Positions 15,485 through 24,542 of a stretch of 64,000 bases of DNA are shown here, piece by piece. A model generated the notes under the pieces. That model saw only the letters and a program-made list of their open reading frames with translations, searched no databases and had not been told where the DNA came from. The position numbers and the translations under genes are program-made. Origin of the DNA: an uncultured Bacteroidales bacterium (GTDB lineage: Bacteria > Bacteroidota > Bacteroidia > Bacteroidales > UBA932); contig ONDR01000010.1 in NCBI GenBank assembly GCA_900316675.1, forward strand, positions 62,001 through 126,000, in the 5' to 3' direction. How positions within the stretch are numbered: position 1 is the stretch's first letter; each line of letters begins with the position of its first letter.

Positions 15485-16663
15485 CTAAACAATTCTGTAT
15501 GAAGCAGATGAGCTGCTAAGGCGGCCATCTGCGGTCAAATGATCAATAAGCACAAGGCCGGGTTTCTTTCCGGGCTCGATGCTGCCAAGTACAGCCTCCT
15601 TTCCTAGGAAGGCGGCGCCGTTTCTGCAGGCCCAGGTGAGCATTTCTTCAAGTGAAAGCTCCGGGAAATTCTCTTGCAGGCAGTAAAGCTCTGAAACCAT
15701 GTCAAGGCTGTCATTGCTGGACAGGGAATCCGTACCTATGGTAAGCGGAAGTCCGCTGCGGCGCAGCATCAGCACCGGAGGCAGAGCCTCGTGGATATAT
15801 ATATTTGATCTGGGGCAAAGTGCCACGTAGGCACCCGGGAGGGCTTTTTTCACAAGTTCCGTCCCTGCCTCAGTCATGCAAACTTCATGAACAAGAAGAA
15901 CGTGTTCCTTAATAGGAAGCGGTTTAACGGCAGCCAGCCTGTCAACGAAATACTCCAGAGATGTTCCGCCCGTCACAGGAGGGGTGCTCATTCCGGCGGC
16001 CTTGCGGTTGTCCCACAACTTTCCGCTGCCGCTGCCAATCATCTCCTCTTCTTCCGGAGTCTCCTCGCTATGGAAGGATAGGTAGCCGGATTCAAGGCCT
16101 GCGGCCGACGATGCCTCTACAAGCTGAGGGCTCATTGTATAGCAGGAATGGGGTGTAGGAGCAGCATCCAGTCCGCATTCGGCGGCCTTGCGCTGAAGCT
16201 TCCTTACGCCGTCCATAACTGCATCGCAGTCCTGAGGCTCTGTGCCGAATACCTCCAGGAAGGTTCTGGTATATAAAGGAGAAGCAGCCTTTATTGCAAA
16301 CGAGTCATCGCAATTGCTGATGTCCGCCATTGCCGATACGCCGCTGCGCCACATCCCGTCCATCTGGGTCTGGATGTCCGCCAGACGCTCCTGCAAGGGT
16401 GCTACGTCGCGAAGCTCGTTGATCTGGTCGATAAAGCCGGCCATGCCGGTGCCGCGGCGGAACAGACCCTTCATGTAGGACAGTTCCACATGGCAGTGAG
16501 AGTTCACAAAACCGGGAACTATCGCTCCGTCAAGCTCACCTTCCGGAACATCCTGTGCCATTCCGGCTGCAAGGATACGGCCGTCAGTGGGGTCGTACTC
16601 TACGAAACCGGGAGCAAAAACGTCTCCGGCAAGGGTGTAAACATATTTAGCGTAAACTTTCAT
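15485..16663 (-). CDS. Amidohydrolase (chlorohydrolase / cytosine deaminase-like)
   Basis: A 392-residue metal-dependent hydrolase. Metal-ligand motifs: NSHCHVELS (residues ~54-62), HSEE (~196), VHEV (~249) and GTDSLSSND (~303). The small beta-sandwich domain is formed by the N-terminus and the C-terminal GKKPGLVLIDHL. The closest families deaminate purine- or adenosine-type substrates (SsnA, MtaD, aminofutalosine deaminase); the substrate cannot be assigned from sequence alone. The start overlaps the DUF4296 stop (TAATG), indicating translational coupling. Confidence 0.8.
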   Translation of the reverse strand: MKVYAKYVYTLAGDVFAPGFVEYDPTDGRILAAGMAQDVPEGELDGAIVPGFVNSHCHVELSYMKGLFRRGTGMAGFIDQINELRDVAPLQERLADIQTQMDGMWRSGVSAMADISNCDDSFAIKAASPLYTRTFLEVFGTEPQDCDAVMDGVRKLQRKAAECGLDAAPTPHSCYTMSPQLVEASSAAGLESGYLSFHSEETPEEEEMIGSGSGKLWDNRKAAGMSTPPVTGGTSLEYFVDRLAAVKPLPIKEHVLLVHEVCMTEAGTELVKKALPGAYVALCPRSNIYIHEALPPVLMLRRSGLPLTIGTDSLSSNDSLDMVSELYCLQENFPELSLEEMLTWACRNGAAFLGKEAVLGSIEPGKKPGLVLIDHLTADGRLSSSSASYRIV

Positions 16664-17316
16664 TATCTGAAAAATGGTTCGTCCTCTGAGAGGTCGTCTT
16701 CAAGTTCCCCTTCACGGAAGGATTCCTCGTCCGGAACAGGTATGGGCCTTTCGTCAAGATTAAACTTAACAGGATGGTGCAGGGTGTATTCCATCAGGCC
16801 AAGGAGCCTATCGCTGACCGCCGTGGTGTCCGACGCTGCTACAAGTTTCCAGGTGCCAAGGGAATCCACAATAATGCGGATTCTGTACAATGTATCAAGC
16901 TCCGGCCAATGGATGAAATCAGCACGACGGAAAGGCAGGGACATAAGGGCGGACTTTGTGCTGTCACGCACGTACTTTTCCCTTTCAATAGCCTCAACCG
17001 CCTTTTTGCGGTCCCGAAGATTATTCGCAACCTTGTCGTAAATCAGGGCGAACTCTGACGGCCTGTCAGTATAAAAAGTTATGGTTGTACGAAGGTCTTC
17101 CTCTGAGTAGCCAAAGCGCTGTAGGATGGGCCTGTAAACATAGCTTGTATCCGCCAGCCTCTGGCGGTAAGGTGCATCCCTAATCCACTGGTCTGCAATA
17201 TACATTTGTTCGAATATTGCAACCAGATCATCCTTGGGTATAACGCGCGGCTTGTTGCAGGCAAAAGACGCAACAAGCAGTGCAACCAAGGCAAGATATG
17301 AGGGAAGCCTGCGCAT
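16663..17316 (-). CDS. DUF4296 family lipoprotein
   Basis: A 217-residue lipoprotein (signal MRRLPSYLALVALLVASFAC, Cys20). The DUF4296 core reads IPKDDLVAIFEQMYIADQWI, then DTSYVYRPILQRFGYSEEDLRTTITFYTDRP. The C-terminus is acidic (EEDSFREGELEDDLSEDEPFF-like). The family is Bacteroidota-specific with no known function. It is flanked by TAATG overlaps on both sides, with pheT upstream and the amidohydrolase downstream, so its translation is tied to theirs. Confidence 0.85.
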   Translation of the reverse strand: MRRLPSYLALVALLVASFACNKPRVIPKDDLVAIFEQMYIADQWIRDAPYRQRLADTSYVYRPILQRFGYSEEDLRTTITFYTDRPSEFALIYDKVANNLRDRKKAVEAIEREKYVRDSTKSALMSLPFRRADFIHWPELDTLYRIRIIVDSLGTWKLVAASDTTAVSDRLLGLMEYTLHHPVKFNLDERPIPVPDEESFREGELEDDLSEDEPFFR

Positions 17317-19760
17317 TATCTAAGCACGGCGCCGAATTCGTTCTGGAATACTGCCAGAAGCTTTTCAGTAGCCTTTTCTATCTCTGTATCGGTCAAGGTC
17401 TTCTCCAGATCCTGGAATACGAAGCCAAGGGCGTACTGCTTCTTGCCGGCAGGAATCTTTTCTCCGCGGTAAACGTCAAACAGGGTAACCTGCTTGAGCA
17501 GTTTCTTGGAAGCGCGGAAGGCAGCGCGGCGAACTGAAGCGAAGTCTACGTTCTCGTCAAACAGAAGGGCAAGGTCACGCCTTACCTCCGGGAACTTGGG
17601 CAGCTCGCTGAACTTAACCTTAATCCTCTTAACCAGTTCAAAGAGTACCGGCCAGGAGATTTCAGCAACGAAGACAGGCTGCTTAACATCGAACTTGCGT
17701 GCATAAGCGGGAGTTACAACGCCCATTACGGCAAGCTGCTTGTGTGAGCCGGGAAGGCAGTAAACAAGACCCTCTGAGAAGAGGTCAGCCGGAGCTGCGG
17801 CAGCCTCAAGTGTGTAAGTATCCACTCCAAGTTTGGCAAGGAGAAGCTCCATGTAACCCTTAAGCTGGAAGTAATTGCCCTTCTTAGGCTCGCTGTTCCA
17901 GGCTTTTTCAGAAGGACCGGTCATCATAAGGCAGAAGCACTGATGCTCTTCGTAAGACTCAAGTTTGGTCTTATCGGCCTCGGGATTAACCTGATATACC
18001 GAACCGTATTCGAAGGTACGGAGGGTATTTATCTGACGGTTTATATTGTATGCTGCAACTTCCAGTGCATTGGGAATGAGGGACTGCCTCATCACGGCAA
18101 GGTCAGAAGAAAGCGGGTTCACAATGGTAACGCACTTCTCTTCCGGGAAGGTCTGCAGGCCCTTGTAGTAAGCTGCCTTTGTAAGGGAGTTATTCATTAT
18201 CTCTGCAAAACCATTGGCTGCAAGGAAGTTGGAAATGAAGTTGCGGACAGCCTCGGGGTCCGGTGAAGGAGAAGGCATAATGGAAGCATGCATGCCCTGA
18301 GGCAGTTCTATGTTGTTGTAGCCATAGATTCGGAGTATCTCCTCAACAACATCGCACTCCCTGTAAACATCGATCATGTAAGTAGGAGCGGCAACTACGG
18401 CACCCTTTTCCGTCTTGCGGACAAAGTCGTACTGCAGGGCTTTCAGTATCTTCTCAATGGTCTCAACACCTATCTTCTTGCCGATGAAGTTCTGGATTCT
18501 TTCATAATCCAGTTCGATTTCTTTCTTGGCGATGGGCTGGGGATAGTAATCTTCCTGCGGTGCGACAACCTGACCGCCTGCAACCTCTGCAATAAGGGCG
18601 GCGGCCCTGCGGCCGGCGAATGCTGCAACGGAAGGGTCTGCTCCCCTTTCGTAGCGGAACGATGCATCAGTCTGCAGTCCGTGGGTCTTGGATGTCTTGC
18701 GGATTGATGCGGGATCGAAGTATGCTCCCTCTATGAAAATATCTACAGTTGAATCACTTACACCTGAATCTTCGCCACCGAAGACGCCTGCTATACACAT
18801 AGGCTTGGTAGCGTCAGCAATTACCATGTCGGTAGCCTTGAGCTTGCGCTCTACGCCGTCGAGGGTCCTGAGAACCTCTCCTTCCTCTGCGCGGCGAACG
18901 ATCACCTTGCCTCCGCCAATCTTGGCAGCGTCAAAGATATGAAGCGGCTGGCCAAGCTCGAACAGTATGAAGTTAGAAATATCGACAATATTGTTGATAG
19001 GGTTAAGACCTATGGCGCGGAGGTCTTTCTGCAGCCATTCGGGTGAAGGACCTACTTTTACGCCCTTCATGGTTATGCCGCTATAGCGGGGTGCGCCCTG
19101 GATGTCTTTAACCTCGAACGGAATACCCTTGCCAACTGCGGGAGCCTTGAAACCGTCGTCTGCAGGCTTCTTCAGCTTGCAGGGAGCACCGATACTGAGC
19201 AGATATGCATACAGGTCCCTTGCAACGCCCCAATGAGAAGCGGCATCAACCCTGTTTGCGGTAATTTCGTACTCGATGACAGCATCGGTTTTAAGGTGAA
19301 GGAAGTCCTTTGCAGGAGTACCCACAACTGCGTCGTCCGGCAGGACCATAATGCCTGCATGGTCTGTTCCGATGCCAAGCTCGTCCTGGGCGCAAATCAT
19401 ACCGAATGACTCTACGCCACGGATTTTGGATTTCTTTATCTTGAAGTCGCCGGGCAGCACTGTTCCGATGGTGGCGAACAGCACCTTCTGGCCTGCTGCA
19501 ACGTTGGGAGCGCCGCAAACTACGGTAAGAGGCTCGCCGGTGCCGGCATCAACCTTTGTAATGTGAAGGTGGTCAGAATCCGGATGCGCCTCGCACTCCA
19601 GTACTTTTGCAACCACTACGCCTGCAAGGCCGCCGGGAATCTCTTCCTGCTCTTCCAGCGAATCTACCTCAATTCCGATGGAGGTCATTGCCTCTGCAAC
19701 CTGTGCGGGGGTAAGTTCACACTCCAGATACTCTTTTAACCAACTGTAAGAAAGTTTCAT
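17316..19760 (-). CDS. pheT: Phenylalanine-tRNA ligase beta subunit
   Basis: An 814-residue subunit of the alpha2-beta2 enzyme that charges tRNA-Phe. The N-terminal B1/tRNA-binding OB domain (about residues 40-150, VVAKVLECEAHPDSDHLHITKVD), B3/B4 editing domain (~215-385), B5 domain (~410-480), catalytic-like core (~490-690, GYNNIELPQG) and C-terminal ferredoxin-fold anticodon-binding domain (~720-814, FPEVRRDLALLFDENV) are all present. Length is typical. The alpha subunit gene is not in this window. It lies 18 bases behind ftsY. Confidence 0.97.
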   Translation of the reverse strand: MKLSYSWLKEYLECELTPAQVAEAMTSIGIEVDSLEEQEEIPGGLAGVVVAKVLECEAHPDSDHLHITKVDAGTGEPLTVVCGAPNVAAGQKVLFATIGTVLPGDFKIKKSKIRGVESFGMICAQDELGIGTDHAGIMVLPDDAVVGTPAKDFLHLKTDAVIEYEITANRVDAASHWGVARDLYAYLLSIGAPCKLKKPADDGFKAPAVGKGIPFEVKDIQGAPRYSGITMKGVKVGPSPEWLQKDLRAIGLNPINNIVDISNFILFELGQPLHIFDAAKIGGGKVIVRRAEEGEVLRTLDGVERKLKATDMVIADATKPMCIAGVFGGEDSGVSDSTVDIFIEGAYFDPASIRKTSKTHGLQTDASFRYERGADPSVAAFAGRRAAALIAEVAGGQVVAPQEDYYPQPIAKKEIELDYERIQNFIGKKIGVETIEKILKALQYDFVRKTEKGAVVAAPTYMIDVYRECDVVEEILRIYGYNNIELPQGMHASIMPSPSPDPEAVRNFISNFLAANGFAEIMNNSLTKAAYYKGLQTFPEEKCVTIVNPLSSDLAVMRQSLIPNALEVAAYNINRQINTLRTFEYGSVYQVNPEADKTKLESYEEHQCFCLMMTGPSEKAWNSEPKKGNYFQLKGYMELLLAKLGVDTYTLEAAAAPADLFSEGLVYCLPGSHKQLAVMGVVTPAYARKFDVKQPVFVAEISWPVLFELVKRIKVKFSELPKFPEVRRDLALLFDENVDFASVRRAAFRASKKLLKQVTLFDVYRGEKIPAGKKQYALGFVFQDLEKTLTDTEIEKATEKLLAVFQNEFGAVLR

Positions 19761-19778
19761 TGTATGTTGTATTTTTTA

Positions 19779-20708
19779 TTATCCGACTATGTCTTCTTCT
19801 GCGAAAAGGGATGAGACGAACTCTTTCTTGTCAAAGACCTTAAGGTCGTCGATGCCCTCTCCTATGCCCAGGAACTTGACCGGAACCTGCATCTGGTCCG
19901 ATATTCCAATAACCACGCCACCCTTTGCGGTACCATCCAGTTTGGTAATTGCAAGAGCGGTGATATCCGTCGCCCTGGCAAATTCTTTTGCCTGCTGGTA
20001 TGCGTTCTGGCCGGTCGATGCGTCAAGGACCAGAAGAACCTCGTGCGGGCCGTCCGGAACAACCTTGCGGATGACGTTCCTGATTTTGGTAAGCTCGTTC
20101 ATAAGATCCACCCTGTTGTGAAGGCGGCCTGCGGTGTCGATGAGCACGACGTCAGCGCCCTTGGCAACGGCGGACTTAACTGCATCAAAGGCCACAGAGG
20201 CAGGGTCAGAACCCATCTGCTGCTTTACGATATCAGCCCCGGAGCGCTCTGCCCATACCACGAGCTGATCTACAGCTGCTGCGCGGAAGGTATCCGCTGC
20301 ACCAACCACAACCTTCTTGCCCTGGGCCACCAGACTGGCGGCCAGCTTGCCGATGGTAGTAGTTTTGCCAACACCGTTAACGCCCACAACCATAATCACA
20401 TACGGCTTCTTGCTGAAGTCGAAGGGCTGGACGGGGCCTTCCTCGCCGGCGTTGATGAGCTTGCCAATCTCTTCACGCAAAATGCCCACGAGCTCACTCA
20501 TGGACATGTATTTATCGCGTTCTACGCGGTCTTCAAGATTGTCTATGATTTTAAGGGTGGTATCTACACCCATGTCGGAAGAGACCAGTGCCTCTTCTAT
20601 GGCGTCCAGGACATCATCACTGACGCGGGACTTGCCCACAACAGCTCTGGAAAGCCTCTGGAAGAAGTTTTCATTAGTCTTTTTTACGCCTTTGCTGAAT
20701 ATTCCCAT
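19779..20708 (-). CDS. ftsY: Signal recognition particle receptor FtsY
   Basis: A 309-residue SRP-type GTPase that receives ribosome-SRP complexes at the inner membrane. The N domain (residues 1-95) is followed by the G domain with G1 GVNGVGKTTTIGKLA, the DTFRAAAVDQL motif, G3 DTAGRLHN, G4 TKLDGTAKGG and the closing GIGEGIDDLKVF. The long acidic A domain of E. coli FtsY is absent, which is common outside Proteobacteria. It leads the operon to deoC, and a -7 element lies at 20728. Confidence 0.96.
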   Translation of the reverse strand: MGIFSKGVKKTNENFFQRLSRAVVGKSRVSDDVLDAIEEALVSSDMGVDTTLKIIDNLEDRVERDKYMSMSELVGILREEIGKLINAGEEGPVQPFDFSKKPYVIMVVGVNGVGKTTTIGKLAASLVAQGKKVVVGAADTFRAAAVDQLVVWAERSGADIVKQQMGSDPASVAFDAVKSAVAKGADVVLIDTAGRLHNRVDLMNELTKIRNVIRKVVPDGPHEVLLVLDASTGQNAYQQAKEFARATDITALAITKLDGTAKGGVVIGISDQMQVPVKFLGIGEGIDDLKVFDKKEFVSSLFAEEDIVG

Positions 20709-20727
20709 ATCAATTTACTATATCGTG

Positions 20728-20735
20728 CAAAGATA
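20728..20735 (-). promoter_or_regulatory. Putative -7 element for the ftsY operon
   Basis: TATCTTTG on the minus strand, 19 bases before the ftsY ATG and just after the MATE gene stop. Confidence 0.5.
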
Positions 20736-20747
20736 CATAAAAAACTG

Positions 20748-22181
20748 TCAATTGGCAACTTTAACAAATTGGTGATTCATCCACTTTCGGCCGCTTATTC
20801 GCCATATGAACAGGAGCCCACGGACATTGAGTTCGATGCACATAGGAATCCAGTAGCCAAGAAGGCCCATTTGGGGCGTAAGGTATATTGCCAGGCCGAT
20901 GCGTACGACCCACATGCTTACAAGGTTCAGCAGGCTTGGAACAAAGGTGTCGCCGGCACCCACGCAGGAGCCGTATGCCACTATGGAAGCCGCGTACAAA
21001 GTCTCTGCAAACGCCTCTATTCTAAGCACTTCCGCACCAAGGGACACCACTCCGGGGTCGCTGCTCATAAGGGACATGATCTGCGGCGCAAGGATGAACA
21101 TTATCGCTGCAAGCAGGGTCATCATCGTCATGCCGGAGAAAAGGGTGATGCGTGAAAAGCTGCGCGCCAGTTTTTCACGCGCGGCGCCAAGGCTCTGGCC
21201 CACAAGGGTCGTGGCCGCATCCGCCATACCGAAGCCCGGCATGTAACAGAAGCCCTCAACCGTTATGGCAAAGTTGTTGGCGGCCAGCGCAACGGGGCCC
21301 AGTGGCGCCACAATTACGGTTCCGGCAATATGGGCACCCCTCATGGCTACATTCTGCAGCCACATAGGGCCGGTAATTCCAAAGGCGTTTTTAAGGCAGG
21401 CCTTGGACACTTTGAAGCTGCCTTTTTCGTGTATTATCGAAAGGATGGGCGACTTAACCAGTGTAAACCAGCACATCAGCCCTGCCGATATCGCCATGGC
21501 CAGGCCTGTGCCTACAGCTGCTCCGGGCACGCCCAAACCGGCGCCAGGCACGGTAAACTGCCAGCCGAAGAGGCTGATTTCCCTTGTAGGGAAGATTAGG
21601 AAGAAGTTGAATACTACGTCCAGCACGCACATCACCACATCCATGATGCTGGGCAGCTTCATATTACCGCTACACTGAAGCATGGTTCCGCACAGCCACA
21701 TAATCTGCATGAACGGCAGGCTTAGGGAGTATATCAGGAAGTAAGTTGCCGCATCGGCGACAATTTCTTCGGAACCGCCCAGCCAGACCGGCAAATGGCT
21801 GCTTATGCATACGCCAATTACGGATAGAGCCAGCGTCATGGCAAGGCAGGATGTTATACTCTGGCGTAGCACAGTGCGGGCAGTCTTGAAGTCCCCCGCC
21901 CCGATAAGGTGGGCCACCTGGACAGAAAAGCCCTGACAGGCGGCGTACTGAAAGCCGCCGAAGAGCCAGGTCGTTGTAGCGATAAGGCCTATGGAAGCCG
22001 CCGGATTGGCGCCAAGGCTGCCCACCATGGCGGCATCGATGAACTGAAGCATCACAGATGCCAGCTGGGCGATGATGGCCGGGCCGCACAACAGCATAGT
22101 AAGACGGAACTGCTGTTTTGTAGTCAGTTCCGTCCCGTTCCTAATGCCTTCAAGCAATATGTCTTTTGTGCTCTTTGCCAA
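20748..22181 (-). CDS. MATE family efflux transporter
   Basis: A 477-residue inner-membrane protein with about 12 hydrophobic segments in two similar halves. The MATE signature region includes LCGPAIIAQLASVMLQFIDAAMVGSLGANPAAS near the N-terminus and GFGMADAATTLVGQSLGA in the second half. It exports drugs or metabolites using Na+ or H+; the substrate is unknown. The start codon is TTG at 22181, directly against the GH53 stop TAA; the next Met (residue 29) would delete the conserved N-terminus. It is probably co-transcribed with GH53 and the lipoprotein upstream. Confidence 0.9.
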   Translation of the reverse strand: MAKSTKDILLEGIRNGTELTTKQQFRLTMLLCGPAIIAQLASVMLQFIDAAMVGSLGANPAASIGLIATTTWLFGGFQYAACQGFSVQVAHLIGAGDFKTARTVLRQSITSCLAMTLALSVIGVCISSHLPVWLGGSEEIVADAATYFLIYSLSLPFMQIMWLCGTMLQCSGNMKLPSIMDVVMCVLDVVFNFFLIFPTREISLFGWQFTVPGAGLGVPGAAVGTGLAMAISAGLMCWFTLVKSPILSIIHEKGSFKVSKACLKNAFGITGPMWLQNVAMRGAHIAGTVIVAPLGPVALAANNFAITVEGFCYMPGFGMADAATTLVGQSLGAAREKLARSFSRITLFSGMTMMTLLAAIMFILAPQIMSLMSSDPGVVSLGAEVLRIEAFAETLYAASIVAYGSCVGAGDTFVPSLLNLVSMWVVRIGLAIYLTPQMGLLGYWIPMCIELNVRGLLFIWRISGRKWMNHQFVKVAN

Positions 22182-23291
22182 TTACTTGTTAACGAATACT
22201 TTAATAGCCTCCATGGGCTTGCCGTTATTGTCGAAGGCTCCCATGTCATAGGCGTTCCATGCAGGAGTGAAGGTATCGTAGATTGCGGGCTTCCAGCCAC
22301 CGTAAACTTCCGGTTCCCAGTAAAGTACGCCCTTAACGGCTTCAATCTTGTAAATACCTGACAGGAAGCCCTTTATGCAGTCAGGGCTGTCAGAATAACT
22401 TGCCTTAACACCGGTTTCAACTATCATGATGGTTTTACCAGTGGCCTTTGCAAGAGCTTCTACGTTGGAAATAGCCAGGCTGTTTACAACAATGTAGCTA
22501 TCCTTTTCGCTGTCAGTCTGCGGATAGTGAGACAGGCCGATCATGTCATATTTTCCACCCTTTGAGAGGAATTTGCTGAACCACCAGGTGTTGTCTTCAA
22601 AAGCATGGTTCAGGTGAACCATAACCTTTGTGCTGGGGAAGACAGATTTAGCGGCGTCGAAACCTGCATTGCTGAGTTCTACGTACCTTTCCCAGCCGCC
22701 GGCGATGTCTCCGTTGTCGTTCCAAAGCTGACCGTCGGGCCAGAGCATTCCGTTGCGGGTCTCATTACCTATCTGGATGTATGCAGGATTGATTCCGCCG
22801 AGTTTGATCTTGGTCAGGAATTCTTTTGTGTAGTCCGATACTGCCTGTACAAGTTCTGCATGGCTCTTTCCTACCCATGCAGCAGGCATGTTCTGCTTGC
22901 CGGGATCTGCAAAGAAGTCGCTGTAATGGAAGTCAAGCATGACGGACAAGCCGGCGTCCTGGGCCCTTTTTGCCTTGGCATAGACGTCGTCGTAACCGCA
23001 CCATCCGCCTACAGGATCAACCCATACACGAAGGCGGCTGATACTCTGTCCCATGGTCTTGAACATGTAGAAGAGGTCCAGTTCCTTGCCTGTATTGTCA
23101 TAAAACTTCTTATGGTCCTTCTCCATCTCCGTAACCCAGCTGACATCGGCGCCAAAGTAGAAGTCAGTGCGAAGTGCAGAAGAACCGCCTCCGGAGCCTT
23201 CTCCGCCGCCTGAATTTCCGCTGTCCTTACCACATGAGGCTGCCATCATCATGGCCGCCATAATTGCAATTGTACCGATAAACCTCTTCAT
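22182..23291 (-). CDS. GH53 arabinogalactan endo-beta-1,4-galactanase (lipoprotein)
   Basis: A 369-residue lipoprotein (lipobox MAASC, Cys20) with a Gly/Ser-rich linker (residues 21-40), then the GH53 (beta/alpha)8 domain from DFYFGADVSWVTEMEK. The acid/base is Glu177 in QIGNETRNGMLWPDG and the nucleophile Glu292 in TIMIVETGVKAS. The conserved RLRVWVDP and MLDFHYSDFFADPGKQ are present. It should hydrolyse beta-1,4-galactan side chains of pectin at the cell surface. No SusC/SusD pair is nearby, so this is not part of a visible polysaccharide-utilisation locus. Confidence 0.92.
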   Translation of the reverse strand: MKRFIGTIAIMAAMMMAASCGKDSGNSGGGEGSGGGSSALRTDFYFGADVSWVTEMEKDHKKFYDNTGKELDLFYMFKTMGQSISRLRVWVDPVGGWCGYDDVYAKAKRAQDAGLSVMLDFHYSDFFADPGKQNMPAAWVGKSHAELVQAVSDYTKEFLTKIKLGGINPAYIQIGNETRNGMLWPDGQLWNDNGDIAGGWERYVELSNAGFDAAKSVFPSTKVMVHLNHAFEDNTWWFSKFLSKGGKYDMIGLSHYPQTDSEKDSYIVVNSLAISNVEALAKATGKTIMIVETGVKASYSDSPDCIKGFLSGIYKIEAVKGVLYWEPEVYGGWKPAIYDTFTPAWNAYDMGAFDNNGKPMEAIKVFVNK

Positions 23292-23294
23292 TTT

Positions 23295-24008
23295 TTACTC
23301 TTGTTTTGTCCAATAATAACCGCCGCCGTAAACGATGCGTTTGTTCTGGATATCCAGTGGCATAGAGGTTACAACGCCCCTTTCCTTTGACATTGTAGCC
23401 CTGATTTCTCCGTTTTCGTAGGTATAAGTTCCGGTATCCTCAGAACCGTTCAATGAGGTCCAGATTCCGGTTTTTGTAATTGTCATTATTTCGTTGCTGT
23501 ACGAAGTCTTGCAAGTCCATGTTCCATAAACCCACATCGGCATTCCGTTGTTGTCCGTACTGAGAATCTCTATAGGCTCTTCAACTTCTACGGCCGCAGT
23601 TTCCTCAACGTCAGATTCCTCCGCAAGGCTGACGCTCTCTGCAGCAATTTGCATAGCCAGAGGGGCATCATCACGAAGTTCCCTATACAAGCGGCCAAGT
23701 TCATCATCCGGGATGAGGGGCTTTAAAGCCACCTGACCTGTGCTTAGGTTGCAACTGATGGGAAGGCTGTTTTCTTCAGTGCCGTCTGCTTTAAGGAAGA
23801 TTATCTTGCCGACGTACTGGTCGCGTTCCGGCGAATTAACTGTTTCTGCCTTAAGGGTATAGGCATCCAGGATATCCTGATAGCCCTGGCTTTTCAGCTG
23901 CGCAGAGTAAACCTCCAGTATTTTGTCTTCTGCCGTTTTAACAAAGCCACAGGAAACCAGCAACAATGCCGGGACAAGAATTGCAAGCAAAGATTTGAGA
24001 ACTTTCAT
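23295..24008 (-). CDS. Lipoprotein of unknown function
   Basis: A 237-residue lipoprotein with signal MKVLKSLLAILVPALLLVSC (Cys20). The N-terminal half is helical (SAQLKSQGYQDILDAYTLKAE). It is followed by an acidic, Glu/Val-rich linker (about residues 127-150) and a C-terminal beta-rich domain (MWVYGTWTCKTSYSNEIMTITKTGIW and following), which resembles lipocalin-like or 'META-like' small barrels only loosely. I do not recognise the family. It is first in an operon with GH53 and MATE, 3 bases ahead of GH53. Confidence 0.6.
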   Translation of the reverse strand: MKVLKSLLAILVPALLLVSCGFVKTAEDKILEVYSAQLKSQGYQDILDAYTLKAETVNSPERDQYVGKIIFLKADGTEENSLPISCNLSTGQVALKPLIPDDELGRLYRELRDDAPLAMQIAAESVSLAEESDVEETAAVEVEEPIEILSTDNNGMPMWVYGTWTCKTSYSNEIMTITKTGIWTSLNGSEDTGTYTYENGEIRATMSKERGVVTSMPLDIQNKRIVYGGGYYWTKQE

Positions 24009-24030
24009 GGCTTAAGATATATATTATCCA

Positions 24031-24038
24031 CAAAAATA
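24031..24038 (-). promoter_or_regulatory. Putative -7 element for the lipoprotein-GH53-MATE operon
   Basis: TATTTTTG on the minus strand, 22 bases before the ATG at 24008; divergent from the tmRNA promoter. Confidence 0.45.
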
Positions 24039-24060
24039 CTAATATTTATTTTATTTTCAA

Positions 24061-24068
24061 TATCTTTG
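24061..24068 (+). promoter_or_regulatory. Putative -7 element for ssrA
   Basis: TATCTTTG, an exact TAnnTTTG match, 14 bases before the mature tmRNA 5' end. Confidence 0.6.
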
Positions 24069-24082
24069 CACCGTAATTACCT

Positions 24083-24477
24083 GGGGATGTTTTGGTTTTG
24101 ACAGCACTGATGTCTGACGGTAAGCAAGCCGGGCTCTGTGGGGCGGCCCGTTAATCCTGATCCTCGAAAATTCAGTTGGCAAATCCAACTTTGCACTCGC
24201 TGCCTAATCAGACCAAGTCTATTAGCTTAATCCGCGGCGCCTAGGCTGCGCCGCCGACGAGTATCCCTCGGACTTTCCGCCCGTTATTGTCCGGCCCAGG
24301 GGTATCATTCAGAACGGGACGCTCCGGTGGACGCCTTTAAAGCCGGCTAAGATTAAAGGCTAAGGGTTTGGTGGCCCGTCTTTCGGCAGCCCTTCCCCTA
24401 CAATCAAAGGAAGAATAAGCTTGTAGAAAGCCGCTGGGTGCGGTGTTTGGACGGCGGTTCGAGTCCGCCCATCTCCA
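24083..24477 (+). ncRNA. ssrA: Transfer-messenger RNA (tmRNA)
   Basis: The 5' end GGGGATG pairs with CATCTCC near the 3' end (one G-U), and GTTCGAGTCC forms the T loop of the tRNA-like domain. The opening TTTTGGTTTTGACAGC is typical of tmRNA. The tag reading frame encodes ENSVGKSNFALAA followed by TAA at 24208-24210; the ALAA end is the usual degradation signal. The resume codon is not certain (CTC precedes the GAA). It rescues stalled ribosomes together with SmpB. The discriminator A is followed by CA and then A-rich sequence, so CCA is not encoded. Length about 395. Confidence 0.95.
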
Positions 24478-24487
24478 CAAAAAAAGA

Positions 24488-24517
24488 GATTCACTATACC
24501 AAGTGAGTCTTTTTTTT
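24488..24517 (+). terminator. Rho-independent terminator of ssrA
   Basis: An 8-bp stem GATTCACT / AGTGAGTC (one G-U) with loop ATACCA, followed by eight T. Confidence 0.9.
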
Positions 24518-24542
24518 ATGAAATACTCTCTATATAACCGTC

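Noticed and set aside
20043..21155. A 370-codon plus-strand open frame across ftsY and the MATE gene
   Set aside because: It is antisense to two clearly conserved minus-strand genes, spans their junction, and its translation has the low-complexity, His/Gly-rich look of a shadow frame.
22182..23291. A polysaccharide-utilisation locus around the GH53 galactanase
   Set aside because: No SusC/SusD pair, sensor or other glycosidase is present nearby; the neighbours are a lipoprotein and a MATE exporter.
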